64,000 nt of DNA from Megamerina dolium (taxonomy: Eukaryota > Arthropoda > Insecta > Diptera > Megamerinidae). The position numbers and the translations under genes were made by a program. The stretch spans positions 98,225,388 through 98,289,387 of the forward strand of contig OY978525.1 in the NCBI GenBank assembly GCA_963854835.1, given 5' to 3'. The notes under the pieces are model-generated. The model was not told where the DNA came from, did not search any database, and saw only the letters and a program-made list of their open reading frames with translations. Each line of letters begins with the position of its first letter. Positions within the stretch are counted from its first letter, which is position 1. This document shows positions 1 through 10,618 of the stretch, one piece after another.

Positions 1-246
1 ATTGGGTGCCTTTTCATTTGGCTAAAAAAAAAAAACCAGTTGAAAACCCATCGTTGCACAAATTAACAATTACACATATTCAGAAGTACTTGCCTGTAAC
101 CAGAAATATTTTACAATAACTTCCTGCACCCCAAGTTGTTTACCTTCCTCTGAATAAATGTTAATATAAGAAGCATCATGAGATTCCAAGCATAGAATGC
201 AAATATCTGAACAAAAGAAATCGCTCGACATTTCCATATAATCCAT
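1..246 (-). CDS. ZAD-C2H2 zinc-finger gene, 5' part only (third paralogue)
   Basis: This is the start of a third ZAD zinc-finger gene that runs off the left edge. Exon 1 is 246-94 (51 codons from ATG), with the first zinc pair of the ZAD at Cys16 and Cys19. The intron is 93-22, and exon 2 begins at 21 and leaves the window after seven codons. Exon 1 is nearly identical in protein to that of the gene at 4489-6487, and about 100 bp of upstream DNA also looks related, so the two are the closest pair. The donor reads CAG|GCAAGT, a GC rather than a GT donor. The ZAD is a dipteran-expanded dimerisation domain found at the N-terminus of C2H2 transcription factors. The rest of the gene cannot be judged. 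Confidence 0.85.
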
Positions 247-1662
247 TATTTCTATATTTTCTTAAAATTTGTCATTTATTATTGTTTTCCTAATCGCCGA
301 ATATCCAGTATTTATTGGCTCGAATTGTGTGATAACTCTCATAATTCGATAGTTATCCATGGCTTTCAATATGACAACTCATAGCAACTCCACAACAAAC
401 CTCTCGCGCTTGATGTTACTTCGAAGTTTACAGTCAATATTTTTAAACATTTTCATTATAAACCGCAAAATTTCTCTTCTTTAATGTTAAAAATATTATT
501 TTAGAAAATGGAAAACATTTTGGTGTCATTGAAGCAGTTTATAGTTTCACGGAGTTTGGAAATATAACTTTATGTGTAGGGATGAGATTTTCAACAAATG
601 AGATATCGACTAAAAATTGCTAGTTCGATAAAACTGACACCATTAAATTTTAACTAATTCAGTACTTTTGTACACCTTTTTCATATTAATGTTTTACTGT
701 CTGAAATTTGTTTAATGTTTTCTTAATATATGGCTAGCGATTTCAATTACACTATACCATAATCATATTCACCAGCACTAATGTTCTAAAGAGTTAAATG
801 TCAGGCACCGCCTGAAAAGCCTGAAGCGAGTTCGAAATTTGGCAATTTTCAAGCTTTTCGGGATTTAGTTTTGGAGCAGCTTCCACACAATTGCACTCAA
901 TCGTCTTTCAGGCTTGAGCGTCACAAGCCGCAACGCCTGAAAAATCTGGTATGGAGCTTCAGCTTTACGTGTACATAGCATAAAGTTGTCTCCCCTATGA
1001 AGGAATGTTTTTCTTCGAAAGAATGCACCAACTGTGATACCAAGTTGCTTCTAGATTCGAATGAAGGCGAGTTACTTCGTATTTCAGTAGACTTTCAACC
1101 TACATACATACTCTGATTATAATTCTTTTATATATGACTGACATATTACGAACTCTTATAAAATTATATTCAGTTCCTTTAATTGTACCCCTCTAATCAA
1201 ACATTTTTCCATTATAAAATTAAAGCCCTTTAAAAACCATAAAACTTTTTCATTAAGTAATAAAGAAATGAAATTTTCATTAAGGGCTAATATCTTCCCA
1301 TAGAAAGCAGTTTTTATTGTAAAGACGGGAAAGCATCGAAGGCCTTAGATTAGTGTGGGACTACAACTCACTAAAATTTCCTTTATGTCCGATTGTTTAA
1401 TTAGTAGAAACTGTCTCTTGGTCGGAAAAAAAATTGAGGGAAGGTTACTCATATGTCATATAGTCCTAAATGACCGTTTCTGTCCGTAATTGCATTTAAA
1501 AGTGATTTTAAATAAGCAAATGATTTCTTAGATTAAACCTTGGTTAATTTGTCATCGGTGTAGAACTGTACGCAAGGCGCTCTGTAATTTTAAATTTGTT
1601 CTAACTTACCATCGTTGTGTAAGCGTCACTATTCCATGAATAAAAAAATAATAAAATAACTT
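247..1662. other. Intergenic AT-rich DNA, no gene seen
   Basis: No supported reading frame or known repeat is visible. The first 110 bp resemble the DNA just upstream of the paralogous gene start at 6487 (shared TCGAAT...ATTCGATAG pattern), so part of the promoter was duplicated with the gene. Around 805-945 there is a short GC-richer stretch with several GCCTGAAA motifs in both orientations, which I cannot classify. Confidence 0.5.
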
Positions 1663-1998
1663 AAAGCCCCGAAGGGCTCATTGGCCGAGCTTCTCTTCCA
1701 TTACTGTTGTGCGTGTTTAATTTTTGGACAGTATTAGAAGACCTACTTATTTAAGCCGGTTCCGAACGGTACAACCCTTGTGACATCACTTTTTCTGAGC
1801 TTTGTCACAGAGTTCTTTTCGAAGCTTTTTCATGGCAAGTTGTTACTGTCGGAAGAATTTGCAATTGCTTGCCGACAGGTGGATACCGTTCGAAAGAAAA
1901 ATCTTTTCGATATGAAATTTGTTATGCATCAGCCGGGGACTGAACCACGACCTACATATCAGAAGTCCAAAACACTAACCACTGAGCTACGGCACCCA
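1663..1998 (-). repeat. tRNA-derived SINE
   Basis: Read on the minus strand from 1998, the sequence starts like a tRNA: GGGTGCCGTAGCTCAGTGG (box A), an anticodon-like CTTCTGA loop, and GGTTCAGTCC (box B) at about 1930-1945. A roughly 260-bp unrelated body follows, ending in GGGGCTTT and an AT-rich tail near 1640-1662. Two further copies of the body lie at 13843-14223, so it is dispersed. The tRNA-like head with internal pol III promoter boxes plus a shared non-tRNA body defines a SINE. Which LINE mobilises it is unknown. Confidence 0.72.
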
Positions 1999-2131
1999 CT
2001 TGATCCTTATTGTATGCATATATATTACTCGCATCTACGAAGGACCTTATGTAAGCATCCAATAGTTTTCCAACGGTTTTCAATAAGAAAGAGGATCGGC
2101 TAGGATGTTCCCACCTTAATAGGTAAGCACC

Positions 2132-3166
2132 CCCTCGCAAGCTGGCTTTTGAGAGAGACATCAAGGCCGTATTTCCAAGTAGAAGTGAGTGGAAGAAAGG
2201 TGGGATCCTGACTGGTAGGGATACACACATTTTCACTAATGGTTCCAAAATGGACTCTGGAGTTGGAGCAGGAATCTATTCGGAGTCCTTAGAAATATCA
2301 ACGTCCGTAAAACTCCCTTCTTATTGCAGTGTGTTCCAGGCGGAGGTATACGCAATTCTGCAAGCATGCGAATTGCTCCAACAAAGGAACATAACTGGAA
2401 AGGCAACAATTCTCTCCGATAGCCAGGCAGCTATAAAGGCGCTAGCCGCGCCAACTGTTAGCTCAAAGCTGGTCGGAGAGTGTAAACAAATAATAACCGC
2501 AATATCTGCCTACCTCGAAGTATCAGTTATCTGGGTTCCAGGACACAAGGAAATCGTAGGCAACGAGAATGCTGATGAGCTAGCTCGCAGGGGCTCATCT
2601 GCAGACAATGAACGAATACCCTATGCCGATGTAGGTGTTCCCTTAGCTGAAGCCAAGGGGATTATTCAAAAACACTACCTAAACAAAGCGCAGCGGAAAA
2701 GGACTAGCACCACGACCTGCACAATTTCAAAAGCCACCTGGCCAGACTACAGCGAGAAGAGGACAAGGAGCCTTCTGAGTAGATCTAGGTCCGTCACACA
2801 CAAACTAATAGCAGTATGCACAGGCCACTGGGCCATTGGTACACATGCGGAGAAAATGGGTATCCCGCACAACGACCATTGCAGAAGCTGCAACGACATA
2901 ACCGCTAAGGAAACGGTAGAGCATTTCTTGTTCAAATGCCCGGCCTTATCCAGAAACCGATTAACATCTTAAGGTAGCCCTTTCTTTGATAACCTAGGAT
3001 AGGTATCTAAAATAGAGATCTCCCATATCCTTCAGTTCATAAACAACTCCGGCTGGTTGTAACATATCCTTCAACACTCAGTAGGTCTTAGCGAGATTTA
3101 TGGCTCAAAACGGCATTTTATTTGCTACTTGAGTGACCAGGGTCACAGCCATTCTACCTACCTACT
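2132..3166 (+). mobile_element. 5'-truncated non-LTR retrotransposon carrying an RNase H domain
   Basis: The segment is flanked by a perfect 12-bp direct repeat, TAGGTAAGCACC, at 2120-2131 and 3167-3178, which I read as the target-site duplication. It encodes only the C-terminal RNase H part of a LINE ORF2 and ends in a short tail of the TACC type just before the right repeat. Endonuclease and reverse transcriptase are absent, as expected from 5' truncation during target-primed reverse transcription. An RNase H of this type is known in I-, Loa- and Outcast-like LINEs; I cannot choose between them. Confidence 0.75.
2190..2972 (+). pseudogene. LINE RNase H domain fragment
   Basis: An open frame runs through 2190-2972. 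It shows the RNase H signatures TNGSK (normally TDGS), the QAEVYAI helix with the catalytic Glu, LSDSQAAI with the second Asp, and VPGHKEIVGNENADELAR near the end. It is followed by the Cys/His tail CRSC...ETVEHFLFKC that closes ORF2 in this group. The first catalytic Asp is Asn here, so the enzyme would probably be dead even if expressed. No start codon belongs to it, because the element is 5'-truncated. It is a relic inside the LINE fragment and has no host role that I can see. Confidence 0.75.
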
Positions 3167-3178
3167 TAGGTAAGCACC

Positions 3179-4448
3179 ACCTTTACTTCTTTAGCTTCAG
3201 ACAAGCAGAGGAAAAAACATTCAGCTAACGTCTTAGGTCTGAGCATTTCAGCAGATTTGTCGGTATAATTGCTTTAGGACCTAGTGACTTGAATGGTTTA
3301 AAATTATTTATTGTCCAATAAATCTTTGTTTTATTAATTAATTTATGATTTTAGATGAGGATTTGGAGTTCGGCTAAAGCTGCCCCTCAAGCGTTCTGGA
3401 AAATTGTTATATATTAGTATCCGAAGGGTTTCATAGCTGGGAGTAGTTCAGAAAGGCGGTGTACTTCCTTCATAAGAAAGTTAGGGATGCCCGGAATATT
3501 CCTTAGGCGACTTGCCTCTCGGTCGACGACCACGGAGGTCTATTCTTCTCGGAGGCAGGAAGATATAGTAGCTTCCGTAATTAAATCGAGCCCATAATTT
3601 GTTCCGATATTGAATTAAATTGATTTGACTGAAAAAAAGTTGCAAAAACAGTTTATCTCTGAAATTCGGGTTTTTGGGTCTGATGTTCAGGTTTTCCGAG
3701 TGTATTCGAATTCATGTAATCAATTTGTGGAATCAATGTTACATGCAGTTTGTAGCTTTAAGTGGTTTTTAAAAACAGTGAAAATAATTATTTATGGTCT
3801 TCAATGTGTCACAAATTCTATATATCTTCTGATATAATGCATTTTTTTTTAGTTCTTGGATTCTTCAAGTTTTTTTTATATTATTTTTAAAGTAATTAAA
3901 ATCACAAGACAAAAAATTTTTTTTGCCAAACTTGATGGCCATATTGTTCTGTGTTTTCTTAAAAAACGAATGATGCAGAAGTGCAGCTGTAGATACTATA
4001 ACTATCTATCAATATATAAATCATCATTGACTCGTTCCAGTTTGCCAAAATACTGCAATGAGAACGATCACGGGATGCCACTCGATGTCTCATGAAGACC
4101 ACATGCACGCAGTAACCTTGCTTCTGCCATTACGAGCTCACAACGCCTGGCTATCTAAGCAGTGTTGCCTTGCATGCATTTCATAATGCGAGAACCACAG
4201 ATAGCGAGATCTGAGAACGTTGCTGCATATAGAATCGTTCTGCAAAAGATCCATACTAGAACGGTAACCCTACAACGTTGTCCGACTTCATAATACAATA
4301 TATGTTTATGACATGAGGTCTACATTTATAACATTATTTAGATAAATATTTGCCTATATGGGAGAATCTTTAAAGTTTGTTTTATTATTTAATATGCACT
4401 TGTCATTCAAAACCATAATTTGAAAAAAACCCAAAAATTAGAATGACT
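3179..4448. other. Intergenic DNA, no gene seen
   Basis: Only short chance frames occur (for example 3625-3837 and 3856-4095), with AT-driven composition and no recognisable motif. There is no terminal repeat or tail that would mark an element. Confidence 0.45.
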
Positions 4449-4451
4449 ATC

Positions 4452-4457
4452 TTTATT
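4452..4457 (-). terminator. Poly(A) signal of the zinc-finger gene
   Basis: AATAAA on the minus strand, about 32 nt past the TGA stop of the gene at 4489-6487. Position and strand fit a cleavage and polyadenylation signal. Confidence 0.55.
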
Positions 4458-4488
4458 TTCTGCAAGAGCAGCCGATATATTATTTAAG

Positions 4489-6487
4489 TCAAACTTGTTT
4501 ATTTGATTCCAACCATATATTTTTACTTTGTAGTTTTAACTTTTGAGCATTTATGGGGCAATTCTGCGCCCATTCATTTGGATGTATTCGTTTCTGATGG
4601 GTGTACATGTTAGTTTTGCTGTTGAATGTTCTGGAGCAATACGTGCAGGTGTATAAGCCTTCACCAGTGTGTGTTTTCAAATGCTCCTGCAAACAGAACC
4701 AATAAATTACAATAAAAATTAATTGTGATGTAATGGCTCAGAGAACTAATGATGATATTCACTTTTAATTTGAATGCCCGTTTATAGGATTTATCACAGA
4801 ATGTACACGCATGTGTACGTTGCAACTTATGCACGTAATATACATGGTATCGATGTACATTTATTGTAGATGATACTTTTCCACAAATTTGGCATGTTTG
4901 TGGTGTTCTATTGGCTTCGGAGTGCATTTGTCTTTTATGCCTGGTTAGATTGTATTTACTTTTCACCGTCGTACCGCATATTTCACATTCGTGCGTAGGT
5001 CGAACTGTGCCTGCATGCTCATCCATGTGGCGTTCAAATGCCTCCTTACCGCGTAATGATTTCCCACATACATCGCAAACAATTGCATTCACATTTTGAT
5101 GTACCGTTTTTTGGTGACGTTCTAACAAAGCTTGTGTTGCAAACCTATTGGAAAAAGAAAAAGAATATTTATAATAACTTGGGCTTCTCATGTGCGGATA
5201 CTTACTTTTTCTCACATTCCACGCAAGATACAGTCTTTTGCTCCTCAGGTGTGTGCACCAACATATGATTTGTAAAAATTGTTTTACTGAAGAATCTTTT
5301 TAAGCAGGTCTCACATTGATATTTGCGTTCACGCTTCTCTTCGTGACGTTTCATATGTGATTCAAGGCTGGCACGTACGCTCAAAATTTTACTGCAGTGT
5401 GGGCATTTAAAGGTTTCCGGATTTTGATGAAATTTTATGTGATCATTAAGATGAGATCGTTTAAAAAATTTTTTGTTACAGCATATCGCATAACCACTTA
5501 ATTGATGCTCGCTGCGAAAGTGTCTCTTCAGTGTGCTAAATTTTGGTAATTCAATCTGGCAAACTGAACAAATTAAGGTAAAATTTTTTGCAATATATTC
5601 ATCCCATTTGTCCAATTGCATCACACGCTCTTCTTTTCTTAATTTCGATTCTTTTTCTTGATCAGTTAAATCGATTTGTTCTTCACTTTGGCAGGTCAAT
5701 TCGATTTTAATTTCTTTTACCTTAGGCAAATTATTTGATTCTTCAACTGGTTCAGTTTCGTTCTTAAATTCTTCAATGTGCTCTCTTACGCTCTCGATAT
5801 CATTATGTTTTTGTAATCGACCACTGCGACGTTTGCAATTAGATGATGCACCGTGTTCTCCATTTGTACATTTCGTTTTCCATTCGTTTGCCAAACTACA
5901 ATATGGCTCATTGTCATTTATTCCTTGCGAATATCCCTCTGATCCCAATTGCGTTTGCTCATCTTTAACATTTACGTCTATCTTTGATTCGCCTGATGTA
6001 ACAGTATTTTGTTTTCTTTTACGTGGTTTACCTCGTTTTGCCTTATGAATAGGTGGAACCCCTTCATCCTTTTCATCTAATTCATCTTTAATATAAACGT
6101 TTTCTCCAATTGGATCTTCCATAATGCTTTCACAATACACAACAGGTATTTCATGTCCCAAACGTTTGTGAGCACGTTCCACTTGTAAATAAAATTCATG
6201 AAAACTATACACCGAATTCCAGCAACGGCGACAAATGGAGCGTGTCTTGGGTGTCTTTTCACTTGGCTAGGAAAAAACAGTTGAAAACCCATGGTTGAAC
6301 AAATCAGCAATTACACTTATTCAGAAGTACTTGCCTGTAACCAGAAATATTTTACAATAACTTCCTGTACCCCAAGTTGTTTACCTTCCTCTGAATAAAT
6401 ATTAATATAAGAAGCATCATGAGATTCCAAGCATAGTATGCAAATATTGGAATATAAAAAATCGGTTGACATTGCAATATAATCCAT
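4489..6487 (-). CDS. ZAD-C2H2 zinc-finger transcription factor, grauzone-like (597 aa, 4 exons)
   Basis: The exons are 6487-6335, 6266-5206, 5144-4763 and 4686-4489, with introns of 68, 61 and 76 bp and phases 0, 2 and 0. The predicted nuclear DNA-binding protein has a ZAD (Cys16, Cys19, Cys63, Cys66), a charged linker with a basic AT-hook-like patch RGKPRKRK at about 130, and ten C2H2 fingers from residue 284 to near the C-terminus. Finger 2 has adjacent cysteines (ICCNKKF) instead of C-x2-C, and finger 5 is split by intron 2. The intron 1 donor is GC (CAG|GCAAGT); the others are GT-AG. Layout and the degenerate finger resemble the Drosophila Grauzone group, but orthology is not established. 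The start is the ATG that places the ZAD pair at residue 16, exactly as in both neighbours. The gene is one of three tandem paralogues on the same strand. Confidence 0.9.
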
Positions 6488-7899
6488 TAATTGTATATTT
6501 TCCTAATTTTCTAGTTTAATATTGAATATTACTCTTCATTATCATCGATATACAGAAAAATAGCTTTTATTTATTGACTCGAATTATTCGATAGTTCAAT
6601 AGTTTTTCATCCTTCGATAGTTAGAAACGATTTATTCGTCAATGATATTTCTTATAGAGTGCGACTTGATGCCACCCCATGAAATACTCGCGAGTTATTC
6701 AATAATTTTAAAATGCATACATCATAGGAACTACCGATTGAGGGATATTCTGCAACTAATTTAATTTAATCGTCTTCCTTTTTATGGCAGCGTACCATAA
6801 TATTTCGATTTGCACTGACATATATTATGTCTTCAAAAATATTCGATTTATATACAATATTTGTCGATATGCATATAACGGACAAATATTGAGCTATTTA
6901 AACAAAATTTGGCATGAATAGATTTTACTTAATATACCAACTGGTACAACAATATTCGAAATGTAGATTGATATTATGCTACCAAATAAATTTTTTAGAA
7001 AGGGGCGAACGACGCCTACTGTTTATGATATAAACGGCCAGAATTTCTGTTAAATTCAAACCTATGAATTTTTCGCAGTCTTTGCCTAAGTAGACTAACC
7101 ATATTTGACGCTTAGACTAATTGTGTAGTCCGAAATCAGCTGACATGAAATCAGCATACCACACCCATTTTTTAATGTGGCTACCATACCAGGTCGCAAA
7201 AGAAACATTTTAGCTACCACAACTTCACTACCGAAGAATATTTAATATATATAATTGAAATCAGCTCTAGGATACGACAGAAAAATAATAATCAACGAGA
7301 TTTCAATTATTGCAATTAAATGAAAATGCATATTCTTCCTTGCTTCACTATTTCATTCTATTTGCCTACTTTTCGATAACACATAGCATATTATACTGTG
7401 GCAACCCCGTTTTTAATCACAAATAAAGACCTGCGCAAACAGGCGCTGTATGGTAGAGTGCGGTATAATCACATACGATTCGAGGTAACGGTATACACGA
7501 AGTCACTCAAACAGGTGCGGTGCGGAATAGTGCAGTACAGCAAGAAACATTGTTGCCATTACGCACATTAACAGTTGGTAATTTGTTTTTCGAACTCATT
7601 TCATTTACATTTACTCATTTACATCACTCCTTATACCGACTTTTGTATCGCTGTGCTCTTTGACCGGTTTTTGTTGTGGTAATCCTTGAATACTTTGTAT
7701 AGAAGTCTCTTAAAAATTTCCACTTTTGTCTGGAGAAACTTAACCAAATTTGCATTAAAGACCGATCATATAAAATCGTTTTCTCAGAGGCAAGTTTTCT
7801 ATATTACTTCTTTATTATGTATAGTTCTATTATCAGGGTCTTTCAAAATGTATAAAGTTGGATAGCATTTTACTAGTTCTATTGAACGCTCCATTTTCT
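6488..7899. other. Intergenic region upstream of the zinc-finger gene, no gene seen
   Basis: AT-rich DNA with no supported frame. The first 110 bp resemble the upstream region of the paralogue at 1-246. A cluster of GCGGTA-like words at 7440-7560 is listed separately. Confidence 0.45.
7440..7560. repeat. GCGGTA-rich block
   Basis: The words GCGGTA, GCGGTG, GGTATA and CTCAAACAG recur here and again at 12895-13035, upstream of the other complete zinc-finger gene. The shared order (GCGGTATAAT, then ACTCAAACAG, then repeated GCGGTA) suggests common ancestry, either a duplicated regulatory block or a dispersed repeat. Confidence 0.35.
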
Positions 7900-8650
7900 A
7901 CGTTTTGGCAAAGGTTTTGGATATACCTTCCCATTTGTTTTTGTTACTGAGTTCAATTTTGAATCACTTAGTAAAACTGAGCTCCGGCTACATTGACTCC
8001 CTCAGCATTGCGACTTCAGGATGTTGTTTTCCTAGAATATCTTACTTCTTAAGATTCATCCAACTACCTGGTCCGCTATTGATAGCAGTTATTCTTAGGA
8101 TAGTGCTCTTCGTTTGGGACTGGATGTAAAGGTGTAAGTTTCAATAGAACAGATATGCATACATATGCTAGCCTTTGAATTATGCCAAGTGTATCGGTAA
8201 CAGTTTGAAGCTTTGTGTAGTCCTCCCAAACGACAGCTCCGTAAACTATCATGAGTCAAACGATTACAGTGTAGATCTATCTTAGTATCTTTGGTGTGCA
8301 ACCTTAACTTTTCCCTGGTATGGATTTACAAGTCATACATATTCTAGTGGCCTTTTTCGCCACTTTTTCTATATGTGTCTTCCATCGTAAACGCTGATCT
8401 AATACTACGTCCAGGAATTTTATTTCTTTCTGTAGTTTTAATCCTCTGTTTCATCTAAACTGATAGGTTTTAGATTTCTAAGATTATAATTTCTAGTGAA
8501 TGGAACAATTGTGGTTTTTGCTGCGTTAATACTCAGTCCCACTTTGTGGCACCATCTTTTTGTTAATTTTAGCCCAAGATTCAACAAGTTTCTTTCACAT
8601 ATAGCATTTTCGAACTTTCCTCAAAATATTACATATGACTATATTGTCGG
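7900..8650 (-). pseudogene. Decayed LINE reverse transcriptase and downstream region
   Basis: Conceptual minus-strand translation, with several stops and frame changes, reads AYADNIV (the RT motif normally written YADD), then a stretch like IKFLDVVLDQRLRWKTHI, then IVYGAVVWEDYTKLQ and a GIIQRLAC-like segment. This is the conserved order for the thumb and following region of jockey/R1/I-type LINEs. No ends, tail or target duplication are visible, so it is old. It abuts the head of the plus-strand jockey remnant at 8658. Confidence 0.6.
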
Positions 8651-8657
8651 CATAAAA

Positions 8658-10512
8658 TTATTCATTGTGGAAAGCTACTAAACACTTTAATCATCCAGTA
8701 CAGCCGGAAATGACAATTTGCTTGCCAGATGGAAACTGGGCAAGAAGTGATACCGAAATAGGAACTGCGTTTGTAGATCGCCTGCGGAAGATATTTATGC
8801 CCAACACGTCTACACTGAACACACAACTGCCAAAATTACCGCCAAAACATGAGTTCAACCAAATGAAATTAAAACTGAAAAAAATCTTGTACGCTATTTA
8901 AACAATTTTGAACCCAAAGAAAGAACATGGAACCAAATAACACCTAAAATGATAATTGAACTTCTAAAGATGTTTGTTATTCGTTTAATGCACATCTACA
9001 ATGCCATATTACGCACTGGTTATTACCCATGTAACTGGAAATTGTCACAAATTACTATGATCCCAAAGCCTGGCAAATATAATACCAAGGTTGAATCATA
9101 CAGACCAATACGTTGACTTCCCGTATTTTCAAAATTATTTGAACAACTTCTGTTATTTACTAGTTAACAGGCTTTTGAAAACAATCGATACTACACCGCC
9201 GTATCCTCAGACATAGCCCAAGCGTTTGACATGGTGGGCGTTTGATGGTTTGATCCACAAAATTAAGAAGATATTTCCAACAAACATCTACGTTGTGCTG
9301 CATACGGTAATAGCCTAGACAGAAGGCAGCCTAATTCCGGATTACCGGCGCACTTAATCCGAATAAAATAATAACCTGACAGACGGCGGTATTGCGGATT
9401 AACTAAACGGCTGGTGGCTGGTTAATTAGGTCTGCTCACTTACATTACTATCAATATCAATTTCTGTCATCTGTCACTCTCGATATGAAAAAATCTACAA
9501 GAAGTACGTGAACTGAAAACTATCAGCAACTTGTAAATTGACATTTACCGTTCGTAATTGACAGCTGGATTTATTTGTTCGCCAAGACTTTTCATGTTGA
9601 AAACTGTTAACAATTGTTGAAAGTTTTTCGTTAGCGAACACACCTAATATTTTGTAAAATGGATGGAGAAAAATTCACAATAGACAATTTCCAGCAGTGT
9701 TGCCATCGCAAATTGTCCCAATCCTCTTTATTTTGAGAATTAACTCATAGAGTTTATGCGGATTAGCTGCAGTTAATGACCGAGTTAATTCGAATTAACT
9801 CGGTTATCCGGAATTAGGCTGCCGTCTGTCTAGGCTATTAGTCATTGGCTTTCTACCTGGAAGATTAAAGTTAATGAAACGAAATGCGTTCATGTTACAT
9901 TTACACTTAAGAAGGATACTTGTCCACCAGTAAAAATTAACGGGCAAATAATTCCGCAACGCTCTCATGTGAGATAGCGTGGTATTTACTTAGACCAGAG
10001 ACTGACATGAAGTAAACACATCGAATGCAAAAAAGTTCAAATGGAATGAAAATTGATCACGCTTGATTGACCGGTTGATGAATCCAAACTCCAAATTAAG
10101 CTTTGGCAATAAAATTTTTGTATGCAAATCAATAATAAAGCCCATTTGGACCTATGATATATCATCGTATCACCGTCTAATTTCGAAAATATTCAAAGAG
10201 TGCAATCAAAAATACTAAAAATTATCACAAAAGCTCCATGGTATCTCAGAAATTTCAATATCCACATATGTTTAAATATGCCTTCAGTCAAGGAACAAAT
10301 AATTAAAATTAGCAAAAACTATTTACAAGCGACCTTGCTAGACGATTAATTCAACAGAGAGCACCAACGTCTAAAAAAGCTGAAAGTCATAAATAAAATA
10401 TGCTAAGCAAATATTATTTTCCATGTAAATATATGTTCTCGGCATTGGGCATTTTATGACTTATTATTTATTTAGTTTATTTTAGATTCAATAAAAAATG
10501 TAAAGAAAAAAA
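8658..10512 (+). mobile_element. Jockey-like LINE remnant, internally deleted and split by a MITE
   Basis: The left part (8658-9307) encodes the linker before RT (LWRATK-type start, DGNWARSDTE) and early RT with MIPKPGKYNTKVESYRP and then DIAQAFDMV. The right part (9841-10512) starts at STWKIKVNETKCVHVTF, after the palm, and runs through GIYLDQRLT and IQRVQSKILKIITKAPW to an A-rich tail near 10497-10512. The section with the YADD catalytic box is missing, so a deletion occurred besides the MITE insertion at 9311-9837. Several stops are present. Motif order and wording fit the jockey clade. Confidence 0.75.
9311..9837. mobile_element. MITE copy 1 (527 bp, 3-bp TWA target duplication)
   Basis: The termini are long inverted repeats starting TAGCCTAGACAGA...GGCAGCC and extending about 35 bp to the CCGGATTA segment. 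The flanks are TAA at 9308-9310 and TTA at 9838-9840, a 3-bp TWA-type site with one mismatch. There is no coding capacity. A second copy of 528 bp at 53628-54155 aligns end to end with a modest number of substitutions. The 3-bp TWA duplication suggests mobilisation by PIF/Harbinger transposase, but its ends differ from those of the Harbinger elements in this window. Confidence 0.85.
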
Positions 10513-10618
10513 AAATGCATAGGTTTTTTTTAGCTGAATCAGCGACGAATCACTTAGTCTTGTGGGCTTTTTGCTTTTGTATTTTGCATTACATTATAAT
10601 TTTGAAACTATTTATGTA

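Noticed and set aside
805..945. Regulatory hairpin built from GCCTGAAA words
   Set aside because: The words face both ways but do not form a convincing long stem, and no second copy exists in the window.
1930..1998. tRNA gene on the minus strand
   Set aside because: Box A and box B are present, but the cloverleaf arms do not pair well, the head runs into a 260-bp repeated body, and a second copy has lost box B. It is a SINE head.
3625..4095. Two small frames of 70 and 79 codons as genes
   Set aside because: AT-driven composition, no motif, no splice or poly(A) context, and no similarity to anything in the window.
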